NCBI GenBank assembly: GCA_026936335.1
Contig: JAPMXV010000030.1
Location: 124,001-188,000, forward strand
Reading direction: 5' to 3'
Length of the DNA stretch: 64,000 nt
From: Mantamonas sphyraenae
Taxonomy: Eukaryota; CRuMs; Mantamonadidae
Shown here: positions 1-10,568 of the stretch, one piece after another
Layout: each line of letters starts with the position of its first letter
Position numbering within the stretch: the first letter of the stretch is position 1
Notes under the pieces: model-generated
The model's input: only the letters and a program-made list of their open reading frames with translations
What the model was told of the DNA's origin: nothing
Databases searched by the model: none
Made by a program: the position numbers and the translations under genes

Positions 1-2
1 TC

Positions 3-440
3 TACCGAGATGGGCAGGTGATCATTCCGGCGCAGTATTATGACAAACACGGCCGGGTGCACCTGCCCAGCGAGCAGCAGGAGACCGAACAGGCAGAGGA
101 GAGGGCAAGTAGCACGGCGGCGAGGACGAGCAACCGTGCGGCCATTGCGGATGCTGAGCGCAAGGAGGAAATCCGGGAGATCGGAGAGGCGCTGCGTGCG
201 TTCAAGGCCTTGAAGGATCGTGAGAAGCGGGCCAAAGAGGAATGGCAGCGGTGGAGGCGGATGGCAGCGGAGGAGGAAGGCAGGGGACAGAACGCAGAGG
301 AAGCTGATCAGATGCGACGCACGGTGTGGGACAAAGAATTGGAGTGGAAGACAGCACATCGGCTGGTGGAAGAGCGTGTGGGGAGAGTGAGGGAATTGCG
401 TGCACGCGTGGAAGAGTTGCGTGAGCAGAGCGCCAAATGA
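3..440 (+). CDS. 3' end of an unknown coiled-coil protein (partial)
   Basis: The reading frame is open from the left edge (reading YRDGQVIIPAQYYDKHGRV at the first residues) to a TGA at 438-440, so only the C-terminal ~145 residues are in the window. The visible part is highly charged and rich in Glu, Arg, Lys and Ala, which suggests a long helix or coiled coil; no catalytic motif is visible. I do not recognise the family. The next gene's ATG (465) lies in the same reading frame, separated only by this TGA and eight sense codons, so the two could be one gene interrupted by a stop or an unrecognised intron. I treat them as two genes because the downstream part has its own good start. Confidence 0.5.
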   Translation, partial: YRDGQVIIPAQYYDKHGRVHLPSEQQETEQAEERASSTAARTSNRAAIADAERKEEIREIGEALRAFKALKDREKRAKEEWQRWRRMAAEEEGRGQNAEEADQMRRTVWDKELEWKTAHRLVEERVGRVRELRARVEELREQSAK

Positions 441-464
441 AACAAGGCAACAACATTCTTGTCC

Positions 465-3400
465 ATGTCACGCGCAACCAAGCTGACCCATGTGCTGGGT
501 AAGAATGTGACGAGTGCGGGAGTGCGTTCAGGAACGAACAATGTGAATGTGCTGCCGCTGCCGCTCGAAGGGAACGCGATCTCTGCGCTGTCGTACAGCG
601 GAGGCAACAACAGCGCAAGCAGCAGCGCAAGCAGCGGCGCAAGCAACAGCACAGGAAGCAACAGTATGGGTGCTGGGAGCGGAGTCGAAGGCGTTGTCCA
701 TCCATTGACGTGGAGTCATCTGAACAGCGGGGCGGACATTTCCTTCGGAGCTCAAGCGCTTGCGCTGGGCGGCGGGAACGCAGGGTCCAGCGGCAGTAGC
801 AGTAGCAGCAGCAGCGGCAGTAGCAGCAGTGCAGGTGCAGGTCTTATGGGCAGCAGCGCCTCCACGGGCTATTTCCATGGGAGCAATGCAAGCGTGTTCA
901 GCAGCTGGCACATGAACTCGATGGCCAGCAGCAGCAGCAGCAGCAACAGTTCGGACCAAGCGACGTCGCCGCTGCTTACTACCGTGGAGAGCAGCGTGAA
1001 AGAGGCAAAGACATCAGCTGGCGCAGGCGAACATGGAGCTGTGCAGAGGAAGGCGACGACGAGTGCAGGCGCGAGTAGCGGCGTAGCCAAGCCGGGCATC
1101 AGTGAGGCGGACAAACGCCTGCTTGCGCAATTTCAGCAAGTGCAGCTTCAGGCGCGCAGGAGAGCGGACGCAAACAGCCAGAGTGGGGCAAGTGAACGGC
1201 ACATAGACTCTGTGTCGGCATCTGCAGAGGCAAGCGACGCAGGACTGGCCAGTGGGTCCATGAGTGCTTCGGGTAAGTGTGAACAGAGAGCGAGCGAGCT
1301 GGGTTCTCGGGACTTCTGCGGAATTTCGGAGGGGCCGTTTCGGCGACGATGCGCACGACGCACTGACACGGCAGACACACACAGCAAGACCATACTATCC
1401 GGGAACACAGCGTCGTACAGGGCGTGTGGAGCGTGTGGTGCGTGGGGGTAGTCGCAGCGGTAGCCCCGCAGGCGAAAGAGCCTCCATGCTCTCTGGTGTG
1501 CACGACCCACACGTGCGAGGCATGCACACTCTGACCACGCGCGAGGCTGAGCGACCCGTGGCTGTGGTTGCCGCCCAACTGTTTTCCAATGTGAAAAAGT
1601 CTGCCGAGAAGAAAGGTGAGGGCAAGAAGAACAAAACCAACAAGAGCGGCCACAGCAGCAGGAAGGAGGCGGCAGAGAGCAACCGAGCCAAAGGGAGTCA
1701 GCAACAGCAACAACAAAAGCAGCAGCACCATCAGCAGCAGCAGCAACAACAACACCAGAAGCAGGGGCGGCAGGGAGGCGTGGCTGCAAGCGTGCGCATG
1801 GAAAACGAATCCATCACACGAGCGTACGAGAAGCGGCTGTCGAGCGGCAGGGCTTTGGGTGAGGTGGACGGAGACTCGACACTGTACAATGAGGCGATGG
1901 TTGCATACTGCAAGCTGCACGAGGTGAATCAGGGTATGGACATGCTGTTGAGTCTGCAGCAGGCACGCGGGAGCGGCCTGCGCCTGGAGGAGCAGACGTA
2001 CGTGACTCTGATCATGGCTCTGTTGAAACACAAGCAGACATCAGACGCAGTACGGGTGCTGGAAATCATGGCACAGGACAAGCACGTGCAACTGCGACCA
2101 AACCTGTTTACGTCTGTGATCCACCGCTGCGGGGACCAAATGCGCTACGAGGATGCGAGCAAGGTGTTTGCGCTGATGTGCAACGAAAGTACGCCTGTGA
2201 CACCCAACGCCATCAGCTACGGCTCGATGGTTCAGGCGTCCATGAAGAGCATGCAGCTGGACCGGGCTGTGGAGCTCGCCTTTGAGATGCATGGACAGGG
2301 GATGGCGATGACCGAGTCGCTGCACATGCAGCTGGTGGACACGCTGAACCAGCAGAAACGATTGGACGAGGCTGTGAAGGTCTACCAAATGTTGGCCAAA
2401 CCTGCGGTGCGTGGACAGCACTATCTGCTGAACAGCCTGCTGGACCACACCTCGCTGCGGGACGACCGCGTGACCAGCCTACGTCTGCTGGACGACATGC
2501 AAGCCAACGGCATGTACCCCTCCAATAGGACATTCACGCGGCTGATGGGCATGTTTGTGCGTTTGGAAGACATCAGCACAGGCATCGAGCTGCTGCATGG
2601 CCTGCAACACACGGGATTCCATCTGACCACGCTGTACTTCAACACGCTTCTGGACTCGTTCAGCAAGATGCAAATTGGGGAACACAGGCACACGGGTGCG
2701 GTGATGGCTAGGCAGGTGTTTGAGCACATGGGCGATCTGAACGTGGCGCCCGATGTGATTACGTACGGGACGTTGATCAAGGTATTCAGCCACGCCAACA
2801 TGCTGTCGGACGCCGAGTCGGTGTTCAATGAGGTGCGCCAGGGCCTGTTTGGCGTGCGTCCCAACACAGTGATTGTGAACAGCATGCTGGACGCGTATGT
2901 GCGCAATGGCCAGATGGACAAGGCGCAGGCGCTGTTTGACGCGATCGGGCGGGAGTTTGATGTGCAGGCGCAGCCGATGACGTACAACACGCTGATTAGC
3001 GGGTATGGACGTGCGGGCAAGCTCGAACAGGCAGTGGCGCTGGTGGAGCAAATGGAAGCGTCTGGGTTGACGCCGGATGTGGTGACACACAACATCATGA
3101 TCAACGTGCACAGCAAGCGTTCGGATCTGACCGAGGCCAAGCGCTGGTTCGATCAGATGCAAGAGCGTGGCCTGAAGCCCGACGTGGTGTCGTACTCGTG
3201 CATGATCAACATGTGCGGCAAGAGCGGCGATCTGGACCATGCGTTTGAGATGTTCCGCGAGATGCGCACGCAACGGCTGCCGATCAACAACATTGCGTAC
3301 GGGTCGTTGATTGAGAGCTGCGGCGTTCGGGGCAAGGTGGACTATGCGTTGACGCTGCTTCGGGAAATGGTGGAGCACGGCCTGCAACCGAGCCATGTGA

Positions 3401-4269
3401 CGATTTCGTATGTGATCAGTGCGTGTGGCAAGCAGCGACAGCTGGATGCAGCGCTGGAAACATGGCGCACAATGCACAGGTGCGGCGTGGAAGCCAATAC
3501 GGTGATGTACAACACGATGATTGACGCGTGCCGGCGATGCGGAGATGTGGACACGGCGATGCGGCTGCTGCGAGAGATGCAGACGAGCAAGCGCGAGGAC
3601 CAGCGACCAGATGCCATCACGTACAACACGCTGATCAATGCGTGCGGACAAAGGCACGACACAAAGCGAGCACGCAGCCTGTTTGAAATGATGCAGGAGG
3701 ACGGTGCCGTGGAGGTGCGTGAGATCACCTACAACTGTCTGATCGACGTGTACGCTGGCAGCGGTGAGGTCGAAGAGGCTCGCAAGGTGATGGAGGTGAT
3801 GCGCACGCGTGGCCAGCCGCCGAGTGTGATCACATACACGCTGCTTGTGCGCGGTCTGGCACGGGCTGGCAACTTTGGCGACGCATACACGTTGCTGGAT
3901 GAGATGGAGCCGAACGAAATCACCTTTTCGTCTCTTCTGGACGCGTGTGCGCGACGAAGTGACCTGCGTGAAGCACGCCGTGTGATGAGCAAGATGGAGG
4001 AGCTGGGAATCGAAAGCAGCGCCATCACACTGGTGCCCTTGCTGCACACGTGCATCGTTAGCCAGAGTCTGCACGAGGCCAAGGGGGTCATTGAGCAGCT
4101 GCGGGCCAAGGATCTTGTCCTGGTGGACTCGGCGCATAGGCGCATGATGGAACACCTCTCGCGGCTGGAGAACGACGAGACATTTGGCGAACTTGCGTCG
4201 CAGTGCATGGAGATGCTGTCTGGTGTGGGACGCAAAGACGACGACGAGGTGGACTTGCTTGTGGCGTGA
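465..4269 (+). CDS. Pentatricopeptide repeat (PPR) protein, P class
   Basis: The predicted protein is ~1,230 residues in two exons, 465-1272 and 1385-4269. The intron begins GTAAGT and ends CACACAG, and the phases agree (1 to 2). The first ~270 residues are low-complexity Ser/Gly/Asn, followed by a Lys-rich and poly-Gln stretch encoded near 1690-1770. From about 1850 onward there are some 20 tandem 35-residue PPR units with the typical cores (for example TYNTLI, VVTHNIMI, PDVVSYSCMI, DAITYNTLINACG). No C-terminal E/DYW extension is visible, so it is a P-class protein. Such proteins bind single-stranded RNA and act in mitochondria or plastids in RNA stability, processing or translation. The organelle is inferred from the family; no clear presequence is visible. 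Exon 2 alone is open for 2.9 kb. Confidence 0.9.
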
Positions 4270-4333
4270 GGAAATGGATCATCCCTGCTTGTGCGCTTGT
4301 GCGCCTGCCCCTCAGCCAAATTCCCACTCAACT

Positions 4334-5365
4334 ATGAAGTACAGCACCAGTATGTTACACGACGCAGTGCGTCCCATTGCCCTGCGTGACAAAGTCCATG
4401 CCATAGCAGCCGTGTTTGGTTTGCAGAACAGCACACGTGGCTGCAGGCGGCAGCGCGGATTGGCAAAGTGGCAGAGCGCGTTTTGCATTGCGGGCAAGCT
4501 CTTTGGCGGACCTGCAGCGGCGACACAGACACACAGCAGGACAAAGAAGGGGTGCAAAAGGAGCACACATAGTGTGACCATGCAACACACGTCGTTCCAG
4601 GCCTGCTGTGTGTGTGTGGATGGAGCAGGAGGGCGCCGCGTGTTTTTCCCTCATGCACCAAGTGCATGCGCTGACCCCTTTGCTCGCGAACCCCGCACTA
4701 AACACGCTCCACCACAGCTGTCTCGAGCAAGCGCCGAAAGCAGCGCAAGGCCTACTTCACTGCGCCGTCGTCGCAGCGTCGCAAGGTCATGACCGCCCCG
4801 CTGAGCAAGCAGATGAAGGCTCAGTACGGCGTCGAGCGCCTGCCCATCCGCAAGGATGATACGGGTACGTTTTTCTCCATCCACACACACGCAACACACA
4901 CACACGTGCACACATCGGACGCATGCCGATGCCTCCTCGCGCATGTGCGTGTGTGCACGTGCCATGCCGTCGTACCTGGCCCGTGCCAGGCTCGCGTTTT
5001 GGCACGAGGGTGTGAAAAATGCACCTGGCCGAGATTTTGGCAGCTGACCCTCTTTTCCTCCCCCTCTCCTCCGCGTGCTCCCAATCTCCACAGTGCTTGT
5101 GGTCCGTGGTGGCTCCAAGACCAAGGAGGGCAAGGTCATTGCCGTCTACCGTCGCAAGTACGTCATTCACATCGAGCGCACCACGCGCAACAAGGTCAAC
5201 ACCCAGCCGGTGAACCTCGGCATCCACCCGTCCAATGTGCAGATCACCAAGCTCAAGATCGACAAGGACCGCCAGGCCCTGATCAAGCGCATCCTCGACA
5301 ACAAGGATGACGGCGGCAAGGGCAAGGGCAAGTACCAGGAGGGCGACATGCAGGACGTCGAGTAA
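4334..5365 (+). CDS. RPL26: 60S ribosomal protein L26 (uL24)
   Basis: Three exons: 4334-4349 (only 16 nt, MKYST), 4718-4864 and 5094-5365, giving 144 residues, the usual family length. After the micro-exon the sequence reads [20 protein letters not shown], followed by the KOW region ([20 protein letters not shown]) and the conserved [13 protein letters not shown] block. It binds 25S/28S rRNA near the exit tunnel of the large subunit. Splice sites are GTATGT...CACAG and GTACGT...CACAG with matching phases. Only 64 bp separate it from the PPR stop, so its promoter must be very short or lie within the PPR 3' end. The first intron (368 bp) has no second gene that I can recognise. Confidence 0.95.
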
Positions 5366-5530
5366 ACTGCTCCGTAGCGCTTCCACAGGCGAACATTCCA
5401 CTAATCAGCTTCATTGAATGTGTGTGCAGGCAGTTTTGTGAATCTTGCATCCACGAGTGTGCATGTCCATGCCATCTCGTGTCCATGCCACGGTGCCACT
5501 TTTCTTCATTCCCCACCAAGCTGCCCTCGC

Positions 5531-6583
5531 TCATTGCAGCACACACTTGCCACCGCCTTGCTCTTCCTTGATCTCCTCCTCGTCCACCTCGCCCTCGATG
5601 TTGGCTTCCCACTGCTCCGCAGCAAACTCGTTCCAGTTGTTCAGGAACTCCTCCTTCTGCACACGCTTCCTCAGCACCTCGGCCTGTTCCTCCGTCACGT
5701 TCTCCGGGATGTCTCCGTCGTCGTCCAGGTCGTCCGGCTGCATCAGGTCCACCATGTTTTCCACTGCATTCGTGATGAAGTTGTCGTCAAACACCTGTGC
5801 CTGGAAGTCTTCCGATTCCAGCGCCATAGTCAGGCGCTTGCGCGCATAGTCCTCCGAGATGCTCTTGCCGTTTGCACGTGCACTCTCCAGCATGCGGTCC
5901 ACGCTTTCCTGGAACGATGGCGACTGCCTGTACGCCGCCATGGTCAGATCTCGGCACAGGCGTTCCAGCTCCGGCACCTCCAGCCACCCGCTGTGGTCCT
6001 GGTCGTAGTGGTTCCTGCAGTGCCATCCACACACCGCCGTTTGTCCCAACCAGCACACATGCCCAGTCGCCGCCGCTCTCCATGTGTCAGCACACGTTTT
6101 ACCACCCGCTTTTGGCAAAACAACTCTCGCCGAAGAGGGGAAACTTCTGGGTGAATCCACAACCGTTGCCCGAGCTCCCATTCCCCACTCAACAACCTAC
6201 CACAGCTGCTCAATCTCCTCCGGACTGAGGTCGTACGGCTTCTCGTTGCCAAAGCCCTCGATCAACAGGTTCACCGACGGGTCGACCTTTTGGACACCCG
6301 TCCCAAAAATTGGGCCCAACAACGTCAGCGTTTCGCCACGTTCACCTCTGATTGCCCTTGCCCCCACGTCTCGGTCTGCACACTCTCTTTAACCTACATC
6401 CACAGGGTCCGAAAACTCCTTCACCACGTCTGCCTTGTCATCCTCCTTCACTGCAGCCACCTCCACCGCCACGACGGCATCCTCCTCCCCGGCGTCCGCC
6501 GTGGCAGCTGCCTTTTCCACCTCCACCTCGGAGGACCCTTCGTTGTCAATGGGCTTCACTTCGGCCTCTTCTTTCTGGCTCAT
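5531..6583 (-). CDS. EF-hand calcium-binding protein
   Basis: Exons on the minus strand are 6583-6398, 6286-6201 and 6014-5531, giving ~251 residues. The N-terminus is acidic and Ala/Glu/Val-rich (MSQKEEAEVKPIDNEG). Exon 2 gives a conserved-looking segment ending PYDLSPEEIEQLW. Exon 3 opens with WNHYDQDHSGWLEVPE, a complete 12-residue EF-hand loop with Asp at 1 and 3, Ser at 5, Gly at 6 and Glu at 12. A second acidic segment (QPDDLDDDGDIPEN) could be a degenerate hand. The C-terminus is strongly acidic. It is probably a Ca2+ sensor or buffer; the partner is unknown. It is divergent from the AAA ATPase gene across a 66-bp shared promoter region and convergent with RPL26. Confidence 0.75.
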
Positions 6584-6649
6584 CTTGTTGTTTGTTTGTG
6601 TTGTGCGGGTCTGTGCGCATCCTCGCCCAATCGACTCTACTGCAACGCC
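6584..6649. promoter_or_regulatory. Short bidirectional promoter/5'UTR interval
   Basis: Only 66 bp lie between the divergent start codons of the EF-hand gene (minus) and the AAA ATPase gene (plus). Any core promoter and both 5'UTRs must fit here or extend into the coding sequences. I see no TATA box; the segment is TTGTT-rich near the EF-hand start. Confidence 0.5.
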
Positions 6650-7984
6650 ATGTCGCAGTCGTTTGACGCAACCTTTCGCACACTCGTCCAAACGGGTCGT
6701 ACCAACACCTCTGCCTTCCCCCAGCCTCCCTCTCAGGGATATGTGCGCCACAGAGGCGGCGGAAGCACTTTGTCCTCGTCCCCTCGTCTGCTCGACTTTT
6801 CCCAGCGGCCCCAGCGCTCCACAGCCTCCCACAGGCATCGAGGCCGATCTTCAGAAACGCGAAAACAGCATCGTGTCGACGTGTCTGCCTTTCGTAGCAT
6901 GGGGCGAAGCAACACGTGCCAGAACGAAGGCATCCGTCCAGTTTCTCGATCTTCCTCCCGCAGCAGCACCTCTTCTGTGGCTTCCAAGCGCTCCGCGTCA
7001 CCCTCCATCAACACCCAACACACGCGCACTCGCGCTCAGCCCAGTTCAGCCTCCCGCAGCAGCGCCTCGATGGGCCGCAGGAAACTCGCGCCATTGCCGA
7101 AACGGTCGGACCCGGAATCCGCCTCGGGTCCTTTTGTCCGCCGTTCTGGCAGGGGATCGCTCACAGCGAAAATGGTGGATCACGAAGCCAGTGAATGTTT
7201 CCGTGTCCAACTGTCCAATGACGCCAATGCCATGCTCATGGGCGTCTTTGAGCCTGAGGACACGGTGCAGCAGCTTGACTTTCTCCAGCTGCCCAACCCT
7301 GCCTACCGTCTCACCTGCTCCCTCCATGTGCCCTATCGTGCCAACCACAACTGCAGCGTTCATCTGATCACCCATCTCCGCCAATCCCGCTCCCGCATGG
7401 TCTGCCTCACGGCTCACATGGCGGACAAGAAGTGGCAAATCCGAGTGTTCAAGCGAAACGGCAGCAGCTCCGTCCTCAGTGAGATCCACGACCGTGGCAT
7501 GGCTTTTGGCAAACGCATGCACGTGGAATTGCACGTCAGTGGCAATGTGCTGTCTGTTTGGGTCAACGACGTGGCTGTGTTTGACAAGTTTGCCATCCCG
7601 AGCACGTCGTTTGATCTCGGCCACGACGACGACGACACGACGACGACCACCGATGATGCAAACGAACCCAACGACCAAACACAACCGGAGCGCATGTTTG
7701 TGGCTGTGGGCAGCACCCAGGCAAAGGTGACCTTTGGCAAATGGCGACTGCGACCTGCCGACCACAACGAGGCTCTCAGCCACAAGCATGCAGGTGCCTC
7801 GCGCAGTTCCAGCAGTGCCAGCGACCGTGAAAACGACTCGAACAGCAGCAGCAGCAGCAGCAATCCGTTTGCCAGCATGACTCGCAAGCACTCGCAGAAC
7901 TACGTTCCATTGCGTGTTGCGCAGCAAAGCAACGGCAAACAGGGCAAGCGAGTCGTGCAGCAGGGCTTTTCCATGAACAAACAT

Positions 7985-8021
<37 letters not shown>

Positions 8022-9076
8022 GCAGCGTTGGTGACGAAGATGCGGATGAGATGCTCCAGCGCAAGCAAGAGGCGGATGCGGCGGAGGAGGAAGCCAAATT
8101 GAGGCAGAAACAGGAAGCCACAGCCGCACGCAGGCGTCGCATGGCCTACGATGGACCCAATCGGGCCTTTGCGGAGGAAATCGAAACCAACATCATCGAA
8201 CGGGACCTTGGGGTGCGCTTTGAAGACATTGCCGGCCTGGAAGACGCCAAGAAGCTGTTGAACGAGTCGTGCATTCTGCCCAGCCTCATGCCCGAGTTCT
8301 TCACTGGGATTCGCCAGCCATGGAAGGGAATCCTGCTGTTTGGCCCGCCAGGCACAGGGAAGACCATGCTTGCCAAGGCAGTGGCCTCCATGAGCGGCAC
8401 CACCTTCTTTGGCGCTTCAGCCTCGTCACTCCTCAGCAAGTACCGAGGTGACAGTGAGAAGATGGTCAGCACCCTGTTTCAGATGGCACGTGCGTACGCA
8501 CCATCCACCATCTTCCTGGACGAAATCGACGCTGTGTTGGGCAACGGCAGCCAGGATGAACACGAGGCCACGCGCAGGTTCAAAGCGCAGTTTCTGCAGG
8601 AACTGGACGGTTTGACGTCGTCCAACGCAGACGACGGCGTGGAACAGCGTGTCGTCCTGTTGGCCACCACCAACTCGCCTTGGCTGCTTGACGAGGCCAT
8701 GCGTCGCCGTCTGGAGAAGCGGATCTACTGCCCGCTGCCGGACGAGGCCGCACGACGCACCCTGCTGCTCAAGTGTCTGGAAGAGGTGGAATTGGAGGAT
8801 GACGTGGACATGGATGTGCTTGTGGAGCGCACCGAGCACATGAGTGGCGCAGACATCCGCTTGGTTTGTCGCGATGCAAGCTTCCGTCCACTGCGCAGGC
8901 TGATGGAGTCCATGAGCACCGAGGAACTGGTGGCAAAACGCGGCAATGGAAAAGTCACACGTGTGGTCATCCGCATGGACGATCTTCTCGAGGCTCTCGG
9001 CGACGTCAAGGGAAGTGTCAACGCGAGCGAGCTCGAGCGCTTTGAGCAGTTCCAGAAAGACTTTGGCAGCAGGTGA
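6650..9076 (+). CDS. Katanin/meiotic-clade AAA ATPase with N-terminal beta-rich domain
   Basis: A single exon of 808 codons from the first in-frame ATG after the upstream gene. Residues ~1-180 are disordered and Arg/Ser-rich. Residues ~185-370 look like a beta-sandwich (for example RLTCSLHV, WQIRVFKRN, KRMHVELHVSGNVLSVWV), resembling concanavalin-like folds by eye only. After a Ser-rich linker and a charged coiled coil comes the linker motif RDLGVRFEDIAGLEDAKKLL and an AAA domain: Walker A GPPGTGKT (565-572), Walker B IFLDEID with Asp624-Glu625, ATTNSPWLLDEAMRRRLEKR as sensor/arginine-finger region, and a C-terminal helix. The AAA part is closest to katanin p60 (KATNAL2-like) or fidgetin, which use ATP to extract tubulin. 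The N-terminal domain is not the LisH or MIT usually found there. Microtubule severing is inferred from family. Confidence 0.85.
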
Positions 9077-9196
9077 GGGCTGGACTGGAAGCAGAAAGCA
9101 AATGAAGTGCAGAAGAAGCCAAATTTGGGTTGTGGAGTGAGTGTGTGGTTGGTTGCGCTCTCGCAGCAAACACAACCACGAGAAACGCTCGGGGCG

Positions 9197-10498
9197 ATGC
9201 AAACGCGAGTCCTTGTCTTGGCTGCGTTGATTCTGCTGGCCTTGGCCACACTGGGTGTGCAAGGAGCAAAGGAAAAGGAGGATGGAAGAGGCGGTGGCGG
9301 AGCAGCACGCACTGCCGCACGCTACTTCAAGCTTGCGCAAGAATCGCTACGCGGCAAACAGATCAAACGCGCCATTTCCCAGCTCAAGACGGTGATCAAA
9401 TTGGAGCCGCGGCACGTGGGAGCACACTACGAATTGGGTGTGCTTTACATGAATGGTGAACACAAGGACGAGCTCATGGCCGCTCTGGCGCGCGGAAACG
9501 AAGCACGGCAAACTGCAGGCACTCCGCTGCTGGAAGTGGCCATCGAACACTTTGACAAGGCTTTGGGCGTCGACAGCGACTTTGTGCAGGCTCGCATCAA
9601 TGTGGCCACCTGCCACCTTCGCCTGGGACGCCTCGACGACGCAGTGGAGCAGTTTGAGCTGGCGCTTGACACAAACGACACCGTCGTGCAGGCCTGGTAC
9701 AACCTTGGATTGGCCTACACCCGCCTCAACGAGTACCCACAGGCCATTGCCGCTCTCGAGAACGCCACAGTGCTTGCACCCGGCGACCAGGACGTGTGGA
9801 CCCAATTGGCCCTTGCTCGTCTCCTCAACGACAGCATGGATGCTGCCGGTGAAGCCTACCAGCGTGCTCGCGATCTGGCTCCCAAGGATCCCTATGCACC
9901 GTACACAATTGGCAGTGCCCTCAACCACCGCAATCTGTATGCCGAAAGCGTCCCGTACCTTGAACAGGCCACACGTCTGGCTCCAGACATGGTCCAGGCC
10001 TGGGTCAACCTCGGCAGCTCCCTGTTGGCACTCGACAAGCGTTCGGAAGCCCTCAAGGCCTGTCAGGAAGTGGTGCGTTTGCGACCTGAGTGGGCGGTCG
10101 CTCGCTTCAACCTCGGCAACGCTCTCCGCGCCGTCGGTAAGCTCAAGCAGGCCCGCATCCAGATGTACCAGGCAGCAGAGATGGGCCACATGCCGGCCTT
10201 CTACCACCTGGGCACCATGCTCATGGAGAGCGGCGATTGGGAGAACGCCCAGGCTCAGTTTGAACGGGTGGTCCAATGGCAGCCCACCAGTCGCGAGGCC
10301 ACCTACCAGCTGGCCAACATCCACTGGAAGCATCGCAAGGACCCGGAGAAGGCCATCAAGTACATGGAAACAGTCGTCGCTCTTGACCCGGACAACCATC
10401 TAGTCCGGGCAGACCTACAGCGCATGAAGGCCAAGCTTGGAGACTTTCGCAGGGCCCAAGAGCGTGCAATGGCCAGAGAGAGGGAACAAGCATCATGA
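9197..10498 (+). CDS. Secreted or ER-lumenal TPR protein
   Basis: 433 residues in one exon. The ATG at 9197 is chosen because it begins a clear signal peptide (MQTRVLVLAALILLALATLG, cleavage near VQG-AK). The rest is a run of about ten tetratricopeptide repeats with regular 34-residue spacing (ARINVATCHLRLGRLDDAVE; VQAWYNLGLAYTRLNEYPQA; VQAWVNLGSSLLALDKRSEA; VARFNLGNALRAVGKLKQAR). TPR solenoids are protein-binding scaffolds. Because it has a signal peptide and no other domain, it probably acts in the ER or secretory lumen, but I cannot name a partner. The C-terminus is charged (RAMAREREQAS) with no KDEL-type signal. Confidence 0.8.
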   Translation: MQTRVLVLAALILLALATLGVQGAKEKEDGRGGGGAARTAARYFKLAQESLRGKQIKRAISQLKTVIKLEPRHVGAHYELGVLYMNGEHKDELMAALARGNEARQTAGTPLLEVAIEHFDKALGVDSDFVQARINVATCHLRLGRLDDAVEQFELALDTNDTVVQAWYNLGLAYTRLNEYPQAIAALENATVLAPGDQDVWTQLALARLLNDSMDAAGEAYQRARDLAPKDPYAPYTIGSALNHRNLYAESVPYLEQATRLAPDMVQAWVNLGSSLLALDKRSEALKACQEVVRLRPEWAVARFNLGNALRAVGKLKQARIQMYQAAEMGHMPAFYHLGTMLMESGDWENAQAQFERVVQWQPTSREATYQLANIHWKHRKDPEKAIKYMETVVALDPDNHLVRADLQRMKAKLGDFRRAQERAMAREREQAS

Positions 10499-10568
10499 AG
10501 ACCCTGGGGATGACACACACACACACGCACACACACGCACACACGGTGGTCGCCAACAAAAACCCTGG

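Noticed and set aside
2479-4155. 558-residue minus-strand ORF under the PPR gene
   Set aside because: High GC makes long antisense frames common. The sequence is His/Leu/Arg-rich without domain features, while the plus strand has regular PPR repeats.
7978-8020. AGC repeats in the AAA gene as a structural DNA element
   Set aside because: They are in frame and encode poly-Ser linkers, common throughout the window.
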